Positions 23,281-35,300 of a stretch of DNA of 64,000 nucleotides are shown piece by piece. Position 1 is the first letter of the stretch; the number at the start of each line of letters is the position of its first letter. This stretch comes from Sthenelais limicola. Its lineage: Eukaryota > Annelida > Polychaeta > Phyllodocida > Sigalionidae. The notes under the pieces were generated by a model that saw only the letters and a list, made by a program, of their open reading frames with translations, was not told where the DNA came from and ran no database searches. A program made the translations under genes and the position numbers. The stretch spans positions 9,836,406 to 9,900,405 of the forward strand of contig OW804098.1 in NCBI GenBank assembly GCA_942159475.1, written 5' to 3'.

Positions 23281-23771
23281 TAAGTCCCAGTGGCAGCCAT
23301 TTTGTTTTTTGCGCATAACGGCCACCAGGGGGCCACCACATTCTGTTTGCACGGAGTTTTGAAAACCTAATACCCATACCTAACACCACGCCAAATTTCA
23401 AAAACTTGTCACCAAGTGCACGATTCGTGCAAATTTTGGCGAATTCCCTCCCAGCTATTCATGGACTTGTGTAGGTTGGATAAATGATGGTATTAAGTTG
23501 AAGGAGAAGGAACAGTGGGGTAGAAAGAAAGAAAGAATTATAGTAAGCCTAGAGAAATATCTAGGCAATAATGAAATAGCCTAAGAATCAATGTATTACC
23601 TTATCATGTACATGGTAGTTATGTTCCAAAGTTGTTAACAGGGACCATGTGTTTTGATATACCATCACAGGTTAATCATGGTATTGACATACCAGATTGG
23701 CTTATTCTGATTACAAAATAAATCATGTATATTATGACGATCATTATGCCCAGAAAAAGAACTTTTCAATG

Positions 23772-23860
23772 ACTGCAGTATAACCAGGAAGCCGTGTGAT
23801 TCCCTGATGCACTCCTATAGTGCATCAGGGAACCACACGGCTTCCTGGTTATACTGCAGT
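23772..23860. repeat. Near-perfect 42-bp-arm hairpin
   Basis: Left arm 23772-23813, five-base loop CCTAT, right arm 23819-23860. The arms are complementary with one mismatch. Outer ends are ACTGCAGT; the inner part contains CCAGGAAGCCGTGTG. A compact foldback MITE or an RNA-hairpin-forming locus. Confidence 0.85.
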
Positions 23861-23987
23861 GACCCCCACATAACCAGAGCATTATAAGAGTGGCGAATGC
23901 ACGGAGAAATGGGACCGCAGAGATGATGCAGTGAGTGATGGTTTCAATGCACATGACACATCTGGGGGTGTGACTCGGGATATTTAT

Positions 23988-24474
23988 CCCCTTCAATGCG
24001 GGGACAGTTTACACATATTTTGTCTAGCTGATGGGGGCCCTTTTCCCCCTTTTTGGGCTTCAGGACGGGTGTTTAACATGAGGATTAAGGTTTTAAAATA
24101 CTTTAAGAATATTCTCTTCAAATAATATGTGTCATATGTACAACGTTTAATAGATGTAAACAGTTATTGATCATATTTTTCCATAATTTCTAGAATTTGG
24201 TCTTCAATAATTAAAATAATGGGTTCCAATTGGGTGCAATATGGCAGCAACCTTGCTCCAAATTCACTTTCCAGCATTTACGTATGTTAGTTATGATGTC
24301 ATCATTATTGTCTCCATGACAATATACCTATGAAAATATTTCTAGTATGATTGTATACATATATTTTAAATTTCATCAAAATCCGTTTATTTATGAAGTT
24401 CAATTTATATAAAAAAGAATGCCTTGAGGCATCAGCCTGCCTTGTCTCCTTCTTGACGTTGATGCCTCAATGGG
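23988..24474. mobile_element. TTAA-flanked MITE, diverged relative of the LINE-interrupting copy
   Basis: Inverted relative to, and clearly homologous with, the element at 32835-33399; shared segments include CCCTTTTCCCCCTTTTTGGG and CAGGACGGGTGTTTAACATG. The right end is CCTCAATGGG then TTAA (24475-24478); the left flank is TTAT, a mutated target. It lacks the triple palindrome of the other copy. Confidence 0.75.
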
Positions 24475-24478
24475 TTAA

Positions 24479-25190
24479 AATGATGAGAATTCTAACAATG
24501 GTACCCTTTCGGAAACAAAATACATACTTCTATTTTTTTGGGTGAAACTATTAGCAACATAACTGGATATATATGTCTATAATGAGCATTCCTTTATCTA
24601 TATATGTCATAAATGTCCATGCTAACCATCACCATATAGCCAGACATACATCCTGCACTAAACCAATCTCTTCCTTGAGCTCAATATCCAATCACATCCA
24701 TCATTACATTGGCCAATCATTTTCTCAATTAGCAGAAGGGAAAGCCAATCACAAAGCCTGTCTTTGAATTGTTCTTCCTCGTCTGGACTAATTGTTTAGT
24801 CATTACAAATGTACAATTGACAACTGTACACATTTATTTTCTATTCTTCTTTATGGTAAAAATGGAGGAAAAAGAAAGTTGCCACTTCCACCCCCACCTC
24901 CTCTCATCCCAATATCAATAGGTAAGTCTACTAAACAAAGCAAGGCTCAGGTAAATAATCTGGCAGAAATAGAAACAATGCCCAGGGACCACAAACAAGT
25001 GGACAAATGTTTTTGGAGCTGGCGGGAATCTCTAGCGCCAATTCTCATTTAAAATAATCGCCCTTTTCTCCACGAAATTGGGAAAGATCCTGAGTACATG
25101 ATTGTAAGCACACGATCATGAGTACACATGTGTTTGCGGTGTTTGTGAATGCATGTTCTGTGTGCATGGTCTAAATGCATGTTATGACAC
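24479..25190. other. Intergenic, no supported gene
   Basis: Begins with sequence shared with gene B's flank (TACATACTTCTATT, CTATTAGCAACATAACTGGA). A Pro-rich short frame at 24860-24920 ending before GTAAGT (KLPLPPPPPLIPISI) looks exon-like, but no partner exon is visible. It leads into the minisatellite. Confidence 0.4.
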
Positions 25191-25713
25191 ACACTGACAG
25201 TGGCAGAACAACACTGACAGTGGCAGAACAACACTGACGGTGGTAGAACCACATTGACAGTGGCAGAACCACACTGACAGTGGCACTGACACTGGCAGAA
25301 CCACACTGATGGTGGCAGAACCACACTGATGGTGGCGGAATGACACTGGAGGTGGCAAAACGACACTGAAGGTGGCAAAACGACACTGACAGTCGCAGAA
25401 CTGCACTGACAGTCGCAGAACAACACTGACGATGGCAGAATCACTCTGACAGTGGCAGAACCACACTGACAGTGGCAGAACTGCACTGACAGTGGCAGAA
25501 CCACACTGCCAGTGGCAGACCCACACTGACAGTGGCAGAACTGCACTGACACTGGCAGAACCACACTGATGGTGGCAGAACTGCACTGACAGTGGCAGAA
25601 CCACACTGACAGTGGCAGAACTGCACTGACACTGGCAGAACAACACTGACAGTGGCAGAACTGCACTGACACTGGCAGAACAACACTGACACAGGCAGAA
25701 CTGCACTGACAGT
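25191..25713. repeat. 20-bp minisatellite, array 1
   Basis: About 26 imperfect copies of a unit like ACACTGACAGTGGCAGAACC, with one irregular unit near 25275. Long open frames on the minus strand are a by-product: a 20-bp unit without stops reads as the same cycling peptide in three frames. A sister array lies at 53220-53622, and both end in CACTGACAGTAAATCAGATA. Confidence 0.9.
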
Positions 25714-25769
25714 AAATCAGATACCAGCCCCATTACATCCTGTCATAGTACACGATTTTCTCAGCTTAT

Positions 25770-25990
25770 ACTCAGAAATGTAAAATAAAGCTCTACACAT
25801 TTAGGAAATTCTGCTAAATTAGGCTGAAAAATTAAGTATACCGGGTATATCTGAGTATATTTGGTATCGCATTGATTTAAAGTATCAGTTCTGTTATCTT
25901 AAACTGCATTTTGAAGCTTGTTTCTGTCTAAATGTGGGTTATTTGATAGGATTGGTGAACATGAATTGTACATTTTCTGAAAATCTCTCT
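25770..25990. mobile_element. TGGGTCAG-family MITE lacking its left terminus
   Basis: Contains TACACATTTAGGAAATTCTG and ends AATTGTACATTTTCTGAAAA, but the left terminus is replaced by other sequence. A matching truncated copy (about 53690-53840) stands next to the second minisatellite. Confidence 0.6.
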
Positions 25991-26097
25991 CTATATATAT
26001 ATACATTTATAAGAAACTATATTTCCAAATGCATATTATCAACAACAGTAAAAGTTAAAATTGTTTTACCTGGAAATAGGTTGACACATCTTCGTAT

Positions 26098-26322
26098 GGC
26101 CTGACCCATATGGAGTATTAACTGGTGCATATCCATACTAGTGTACACCCCCCCCCCCACACACACACACACCACTCCCCCTCTCCCCAGACTCTGGTAT
26201 TCCCGTAAAATTCCATCATGACTTCTTAATGCAGCAAACACTCACAGGTGTAGGAGATATATCACTGAAGGAGATACATCGAAGGAGTAGCTACGACTGA
26301 ATTATACGATATCAAAGACATT
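26098..26322 (+). promoter_or_regulatory. Conserved upstream region of receptor gene B
   Basis: Counterpart of 5913-6120 and 55445-55677, uninterrupted by a MITE. Carries a C-rich run and AC dinucleotide repeat (about 26147-26172), then CCAGACTCTGGTATTCCCGT and GATATCAAAGACA before the ATG. Probable promoter and 5' UTR by conservation only. Confidence 0.5.
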
Positions 26323-26395
26323 ATGGGGATTACTTTGTTACTAATGGGAATATTTATCTGCATACAAGTACCATGTGGATTTACTGGATCTCCAT
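26323..26395 (+). CDS. Gene B exon 1, signal peptide
   Basis: MGITLLLMGIFICIQVPCGF and four more residues, then GTAAGT. One residue differs from gene A. Confidence 0.85.
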
Positions 26396-29300
26396 GTAAG
26401 TACATTTATTTTGGTCAGATTTTTAGAAAATGTATAATTGGCAGCTGTACACATTTAATAAATTCTGCTAAATTAGGCTGTAATTTGGTCAATACTAGGT
26501 AAATTTGAGTACATTCAGTACTGCATTGGTTCTAGCAATCTGTTTGGTTAGGTTAAACTGTATATTGAACTTTATTTTTGTCTGAAATTTAGGCTCTTTG
26601 AGAGGATTGGCGAAAGTGAATTGTACATTCTCAGGAAACTTCACCCATTGATACCAATACAAACTACTGTCCGTAATGTAAACAACCATTATTCAGGGAG
26701 GGAGTTGAGGGGTCTTGGCTAAGGGAGGGGAATAGAAAGGGTGTAATGTAGATGTGATTCCACACATCCCTCAGAAACAATTCATGGCCTGTTCTTAGGA
26801 TCAACAAATCGATACTGACAGTGACAATTGATAACATATTTTCCTGGCCGGACAATTTGACATAGACATTAGTGACAAAATAATGGACCATATTTCTAAT
26901 AGAAGTACCTAAAATTATTGTCAAATGCCAATTCCTGTTTCTTGATAGTAACAATAGGAATGAGTGTTTTGAGTTAAATTGTTTTATTGCTTTAATTGAT
27001 TGTCTTAGATATTATACGTTAATAAAGTATTTAATTGTATTTGATGAACTTGGCCATAGTCAGTGGGTATGTTATTCGATTTGTCCCACTTCCCAGACAC
27101 TTACAAATGGGATCTTTTCACCTATATTATAGCTTTTGTAATTTTATGATCATATGAAATTTTTGAAAACAAATGCATGAAGGGAAAGATGAAGTCTTGT
27201 TTCATGGAAAAAACATATGGCTATTTACATGTGATCACTGTTAAATATCCCATGCTGAACATAACATGTTTTCTATAGTTCTTAAACTGACATACAATTC
27301 CATAATTGCATGCGATCGAGATTCAAGATGGCGGACATTCATATTTCCTGTTAAAACATTATATAGAAAGCTGAAAAGAGTCAACAACTATCTACCATTC
27401 AGAGATAACATGACATTATATTATATATTATACATAATATATATTTTATAATGGACAGTAGTAAGGGACACAGTGTTTACACTTTCATGATTTACCCATA
27501 CTTTACTTCCACAAGAGCAATAATTCAAAGAGTAGAATTAAGTATAGCCTTTTTGCTCTCATTAGCATTATCTAGACACCACAGTAGGTGACAGACCATG
27601 CGTATTCCTCAGTAAATTAGCTCCTGTGACCCCATATATCTCGATGGGTAAAACTGCATTTTCAATATATCTTTTCATTTCTTGATGATGAGCTATATGA
27701 ACATACTAAAGGTGGACCCACAAAGAAATATATATTAAAGAGCCCTTTTAGCTAGACAGTGTGGTGGTTGGGTTTGGTGTGTTGGATATGAGGAATAATA
27801 AGGTAGTTGGTAGAGTTCTAAATATTATATTGTCAAAACACTGATGTTGATTATAGGTACATAGCAATAGTAGGCCAAATGTCCAGGGATATAGTGTCAG
27901 TGTTCAGCCAGTAACTTTCCCTGACAGAGATCCTTCTTACAGGCCTGAATCTAACTTCAATTCTGTCTGTTCCTTGGTGAGTACATGGTATTTCGAGTCT
28001 CAGAGAATTTAGTTCCTACAAGTATGACAATTTCTGTTTCCAAGGCCGGAACTTCCAAATCCCCTACTAGAATCAGTGACAGAGATCTGACAGGGTCACA
28101 AGAGAGGGTGTAATAGCATAAATTATTCATTGCTTCAGCTTTTAGTAATTATCTGTCCACCAAGTCAAATGAATATCTCTGTTGAATATACATTAAAGGA
28201 ATGCAAATGGCTTGACCTTATAAGCGTAAGATGGCGTCTACCGGTGCGGACGTTGGCTAAGTGTTGGGAAAGCAAGGCCCAATAATATGCCACAAAACTA
28301 ACTCGGACAATATATACACAGTACCACCAGAAAGCCACTATGCATGAGAGAATATACATGGACCTTTTACCTGATATCACTCATTCCTGATCGAAATATC
28401 CAATAATTCCAAATTGCCGTGACTCACTATCCTGCATTATCGTCCAATGGGCGATGACAACGCAGATCCGACCACACGTAGCAACAAACGACTACCATAC
28501 GCTTTGAGACGTATCATTTCTGACGAGACAGAAGCTAAAACTTTAAAACTTTATATTAGATCGCCACAGAAAATGGGTTCTGAAAGACGATCCTCAGAAA
28601 GGATAAATACATCGAATACTATCGGGAAAATGGAAGAAACCACTTCCCAAATGGCGTCACTGACAGCCGACCCAACAAAACAACCAGCATCGGGGTCACC
28701 CGAGTGCACGCAAGAGATAATTTATGCGGCACCTCTAGAGTTAGTTCAGGGAGATGAGGAATCGGTGGATTTGCAAAACGCAAATTCACCCCAGCAAACA
28801 GATTCACCTCAACCACCATCGAATGAAATGATTGACCCATTGAAAATCTATTTTGCCGAATTAGTGAAAGACTTGAAACGCCACAACGAAACCTCCTTAG
28901 AAGAACTTAAACAACACAATGAAACAACCCTAAAAACTCATACAGCCCAAATCGAAGAAAAGATAAAGAGTGCTTCACAAGAAATGCTAAAAAGACAGGA
29001 AAAGTATGACAAGCGCCTAGGGGAAATTGAGCAAAATCTTGGAGAAATAAAAGCAAGAACTGGCCCTGATAAACTCAACTCACTGATCAAAACTCAACTC
29101 GATGTACATATTCAAATCTTAAACGAAGGGGTGAAGAAAGAGAAACTCGCATGGGACACCCACATCAGAGAAATGAAAGATGACATAAGCACAAAAGCTC
29201 AAGCTTTACCTAACGACCAAGGAATCTTAAACGAAGCTAACAGAAAAATCGGAGACTTCGGGCGCAAACAAACCAACTTTGAGGGATTACTGGCCCAATC

Positions 29301-32300
29301 GGCACGTTCAAATGCAAAACTCAAAGCTCAGCTACATGAAGCTGACCACAGAAATGAACTTCTGGATATCAAGATCAGAAATAAAAATCTAATCATCCAA
29401 GGAGTTCCAGAAAATAAAGGAGAAAATTTTGACGACTATTTCTTCAATCTTATCGCCCCTACAGTTGATCACTTTGACCAAAGCCATATAGATCACGCTT
29501 ACAGGAGAGGAAAGTTTAACCCAAAATTTACCCGCTCAATTGTTCTAACCCTGACAACAGTTCATATGAGAGATCAAATATTGAAACAGGCAAAAGAAAT
29601 CAAAGACCAAGCGCAAATGGACAATCTTTGGATAAACAAAGACATCCCTGATGAGACCAATAGGAAAAGTGCCCTTATACGCCAATGCGGTAAGGCCCTC
29701 ACTGCTTTGAAACCTACTGAGAAACCAACCATTCGTGCAAATCACCTGATTCACAATGATCAAACATACCATTACGACGACCTTCACCTTCTCCCAAGCG
29801 GAGCTACCCCGTACGATCTGAAAACGCAAATCTATCCCAATGTAAATGCTTTAGGGTTTCAGGGAGACCACGTATATCTGTCTAACTTTTTCCAAAAAGA
29901 TTTTTGGTATAAAGGTGTGATTTATAGCTCTGTAGAGCAGGCTTTTCAGATTGCGAAAGCTCAAGATAATCCAACTCCCCAGAATACGAAACTCGCACTA
30001 GAAATGGGCAACATTGATGACCCATACGTTCTCAAACGAAAGGCCGCGAACATTACACCGGGAGCAAGTTGGCAAACTAAAGAGCGAGAATTACTCAAAG
30101 GTATTGTAAGATTGAAATTTCACCAAAACAAAGACCTAGGGCAGAAACTTAAGAACACTCCTCAAACCAAATTTTTCGAAATGACCAAAGATAGAAAGTG
30201 GGGCACTGGCTTCCGAATCAGAGATAAACGATTCGACCCCACACGTGTTGTAGGAAATGAGTTCGGTAAAATTTTGACAGAGCTAAAGTTAGAGCAAAAC
30301 TAACCGTTTGGGAATCGAAATATATATACTCCCATAAGTTGAACTGACATACCCATCTGAAATTGAACTGATAATATGCATTCTTGTAATATTCACTCTT
30401 ATTTTCTACTAAGATGGCTACCATATTCCTGGTCGGCGATTCACGTATATGTGACATCAAGCCCTATCTACAACCCTATTTGTCCGAACCACGCTTCGAA
30501 CATTTGCAAGTCATGTCTTTCGCGGGGGCTTCCCTGAAGCTCTCGTCTTTCATGGCAGAAGATCGCATCCGCTCGGTCAGACCTGGCACAATTATATTTG
30601 CTGCTGGCCTCTGTACCTTAACTAGGAAAAAGGACGGTATTGTTTCAGTGGCCCACCCCACTATAAACAAAGCAGTCGAAGTGTACAAGGCAGACATGGA
30701 AACGGTCGAAACCAGAACGAAGCAAGCATTATTTCCATGCCAAGCGAATATTATTTTCGCTCCAGTAACAGGTATGCACCTGGCTACATACAATGGGCAG
30801 CACTACAATACACAACAAATCCTCCTGAACCACACCGTAACAGAAGTAAACCTCGCTATTCGTCAGAGGAATGAGGTGAGAGGCTACCCCACCCCATATC
30901 TGGCAGATCTCGTGCACCATAATACGAAAGGAAGCAAACAGAATTACTATTGCCGCCTTGACATCGATGGATGCCACTTGACCGAGAGAGCTTACGATCA
31001 CTGGTCCAAGCAAATAGGACGTATGGTTGACCGTCTAGATATTGCGATGCACAACCGCACAATACTCTATGACTTTTAATTAAGTATGGACATGTAATCG
31101 TGAGTAGAAATCTTTAATTTAAGGTGTTGTTTGATGTTATAAGAAAACACCAAGGTAATTTACTCACGTATCTCTCCGTCCAAACCATCATAAGTTATTC
31201 ATTCCATTTATTGTTTACCATGGGTATGTTAGATCAAAGCAGGGATGTTTTTTCTCCCTATGCTGTGGCTGCTTCCCCGAAGCTCCCACAAACTATAAAG
31301 TATTAACACTACTGTATATAGAAAAGAATTTCTCTAGATTATTTCCTAATGATATAGAGAACTACCACCGTTGTGGTATGAGTTGGGCCAATTTGCTGAC
31401 CCAATTAGGTCAGATAGTGTCAGCACCGAGAGACACAAATATAAACGTTGGTAATGTAGATCTATCACTTAGTGATAGTGTAAGTTTCAATGAAACAAAA
31501 GGTTTTAAAATAGTCAGCTTGAATGTGAGAAGTTTATTAAATAAGATTGAAGAGATTGATACATTGTTTGATCAATTTAAAACACAGGTGATATGTATTA
31601 ACGAAACCTGGCTTGACAAAAAAGTCTATGATAACATGATTAAGCTGGATGGATATAACCAGTTTAGAAACGATAGACAAACGGAAAAAAAAACTGGAGG
31701 TGGGCTTATTACATATGTAGCGGATAAATATGAAATTCTGCCAATTAGTGATGATGTACAGCATTGTTCGGTGGACATTGAGATCCAAACAACTAGGATT
31801 AAGCAAAACCAAAATAAAACCATAACGATAATCAATACTTACAGGAGCCCAAGTGGCAACCTAACCAAAGCTATCGATGTAATTATGGAAATTTTAGAAA
31901 AAATAGATAATAGTGATACGCTGGTCCTGGTTGGGGATCTCAATGTGGACTATAGCTCCTCTTCCCCAGCAAAATCTCAGTTACAAACAATTGAGAATAA
32001 TACTTCACTGAAGCAGTTCATAACATTACACACCAGAATCACCACTACAACTCAAACAACAATTGACCTTTTATTCTCAAGTTCTAAATTTATACTAAAG
32101 TGTGGCACAATTAACACCAACATAAGCAACCATAAGCCAATATTTGCCATAATAAAGAAATGTAAAGAGACTTATGAAAAGATAAGCTTTAGGTGTCGAT
32201 CTTATAGACGCTTCAGCGAGGAAGTTTTAACCAATGACCTACTGTCCAATGATTGGGTGAAATTGCTAGAATCCTCAGATCCTGAAACCTGTTGGCAGAA

Positions 32301-35300
32301 TATGTTAGAAGCCATAATGAATGCAATTAATACGTCTTGTCCAATTTATGAAAAAACCAATGTGAGAGCGAAAAAACCGTGGATTACGGCTGAACTCCTT
32401 GACCTCATGAAATCTAGAGATCAACTATTTAAAGCTTCCCGGAAGCTCAAAAACTCTGGACTGCAAGATAAAGCAAAACAACTTAGAAGAAGAGTAAACC
32501 AATTAGCAAGAAACTTAAAAAATAATTATATAAAAAACGAAATTGAACAAAACAAAAGTAACCCTAAAAAACTTTGGACTACTTTAGGCCCACTTATTAA
32601 TGGTAAAACTCGACCACACTATAAAGATATAATCTTAAAAGAAAACGATACGGAAATCCCTAAAGAAGCGGTCCCTGACACATTTAACCACTTTTTCGCC
32701 TCCATTGGTAATAAACTCGCTGACCAGATCCAAACACCCGACAATGCTGAAGACAGAAAGTACGATAATATAATAAAAGAAACAAAAAAAGAAACACAAG
32801 CCCAATTTAGGTATAGACCCACTACAGTTATTAACTCATTAAGGACGGGATGCTGCCTCAAGGCAGCATTTTCAAAATGGCGTTGGGGACGGGATGCTGC
32901 CTGCAGGCAGCATGATGTCCTCTCCATTAAGGACGGGATGCTGCCTGCAGGCAGCATATTTTTATATAAATTGAAGGGGGCATAACTTAATAAAAAATAA
33001 ACGGATTTTGATGAAATTTAAAATATATGTATACAAACACACTAGAAATATCTTTATAGGTATGTTGTCATGGAGACAATAATGATGACGTCATAACTAA
33101 CATACGTAAATGCTGGAAAGTGAATTTGGAGCAAGGTTGCTGCCATATTGCACCCAATTGTGACCCATTATTCTAATTATTGAAGACCAAATTCTAGAAA
33201 TTATGAAAAAATATGATCAATAACTGTTTACACCTATTAAACGATGTACATATGACACATATTATTTGAAGAAAATATTCTTAAAGTGTTTTTATACCCT
33301 AAACCTCATGTTAAACACCCGTCCTGAAGCCCAAAAAGGGGGAAAAGGGCCCCCGTCCACCAGGCAAAATATGTGTAAACTGCCCCCGTCCTCAATGAGT
33401 TAACCTTAAACGTATAATCGATACTATATCTTCCAGTAAGTCGTTGGGTGTGAGGGACCTCCCAGCCTGGTTATTAAAGCTATCGCTTAAAATACTTGCC
33501 ATCCAATTTCTCAAACTTGTTGACATGACTTATGAAAAGGCTATTATACCTGTAAGCTGGAAAACAGCCGCAGTAACACCATTATATAAGGCTGGATGTA
33601 CTACAAATCCAAGTAATTACAGGCCGATTTCCACAATATTATTACCTGCCAAAATATTAGAAAAAATTTTCCACCAGCAAGTAACTTCTCACTTAGAAAA
33701 TAACAACATTTTGTACGAATCTCAATATGGATTCAGATCTGGGCACTCAACCCAAGATGCAATGGTGAATTATTTGAATACTGTTTATGCCGCTCTTAAT
33801 GATGGTTTGGTTGTTAGGGCTGCCTACCTCGACCTCAGAAAAGCGTTTGATACCGTAAATCATATTAATTTGCTTTCAAGACTATCTTGCTCAGGTATTC
33901 GAGGAAAGGAACTAGAGTGGTTCAGAAACTATCTAACAAATAGACACCAGTCAGTGACGGTGAATAAGATCAAGTCGGATAGTCTCCCGGTTACCTGTGG
34001 GGTACCCCAAGGGACCACCCTAGGACCACTCCTCTTCATTATATATATTAATTCCCTCCCAAAATTTATTCAAAATTCGAACATACAAATGTTCGCTGAT
34101 GACACCATAGTTTACGCCACAGGACAATCAATACAAGAATCAACTAATAAACTACAAACTGACCTAGACTCACTAAACTATTGGTGTAAGACAAGTAAGA
34201 TTTCACTCAACTTAGGGAAAACCAAGGTACAAACTTTTTTTAGTCAAAACATTCTGAGGTCGAGGTGGGAAAAAGAACAAGCATATCTAGAACCAAGAAA
34301 TGTACTAACCCTCGATGGGAGCAGCCTCGAAGAGGTCAACGAATACAAGTACCTGGGTATCATTATTGATAAAGCTCTTAAATTTAAAATATTAGTGCAA
34401 AATTTAACCAACATATTAAACTATAAAAGTTGGCAACTTGCCAAACTGAGAGATAAGCTACCCATAAAAACCTTATTACTTATATATAAGGTCATGGTTC
34501 TCCCTCTGATCGACCAAACCGACTTACTTCACGACTCGCACATTACTTCAGGCACCAACCGATTGCAAATTGTTCAAAATAAAATACTCAGGGTTATATT
34601 CAAGCTCCCACCAAGGACAAATGTCGAGCAACTACATATTGACAATAGAATACTTCCATTAAAACATCGCCGCCGTCTGCACCTACTACAGGCAGGACAT
34701 CGTTTAGCAAAAAAAACCAGGAATATTGATTTAAAATTATTAAATACAAGAAACTTCGCGGAAGGTCGGAAAGTACTAAAACAGATAACACCTAAGAACG
34801 AACAGTTAAGGAAATCTTTATTAAACCGTATTACTTTCTCCTGGAATAAGTTGCAAACAGTGGCACATCGACTAGTAGATCCTCAGGCATTCAAATTACA
34901 TGTAAGGCACAACCCCATCTGGGAAGACCAAAATTTTATAGATTAATCTATGTATATTCTTCACCAAAAACACCATTGTAAAGTATTATAGAGTTGTGAA
35001 GCTATTTCAATATAGAAGTTCGGACTCAAGAAGACAAGGCGTGGTGGTGGTTTAGAAGTGAAGTTTTACTGGTCACAGGGTTACATATATACCCCCCGGG
35101 GCATTCTCCCGCTGGGGGGGGGAGGGTAGTACAGCATACCCTGCTGGCCTACATCATGGTTACATAACATGGTTTTATTACATCACACTTATATTCCATA
35201 ACTATCATTCATATTAATCTCATTTGAATATGCAGTACAACCTTATTCCCATTTCCTAGAACTAGACATTTATTAATTCATAAACAGTCAATGTTACCTC

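Larger units (their letters stand above)
18835..23457 (-). mobile_element. Academ-like DNA transposon 1
   Basis: Perfect inverted ends TAGCTGGGAGGGAATTCG and its complement bound 4623 bp, with TTC on both sides (18832-18834 and 23458-23460) as a 3-bp target duplication. Long inverted arms hold tandem repeats of roughly 160 bp. The centre codes on the minus strand for a decayed protein with XPG/FEN1-like nuclease motifs. A 3-bp duplication plus an XPG-type nuclease matches what is known of the Academ superfamily; that assignment is inference. Confidence 0.7.

Noticed and set aside
24792..25052. Pro-rich frame ending before GTAAGT as an extra exon
   Set aside because: Resembles an exon border but has no paralogous counterpart or partner exon.
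25191..25713. CRISPR-like array
   Set aside because: Units are directly adjacent with no spacers and the genome is eukaryotic.
25049..25733. Open minus-strand frames of 183-207 codons rich in Ser-Val-Cys
   Set aside because: They are produced by the 20-bp minisatellite, whose unit has no stop in any frame; the same peptide cycles in three frames. The same applies to 53166-53716.
28447..30303. ORF1 as a host NADAR gene next to the receptor
   Set aside because: It is followed directly by the LINE SGNH-like ORF and ORF2 in the same orientation, and its middle is a LINE RRM-like domain.
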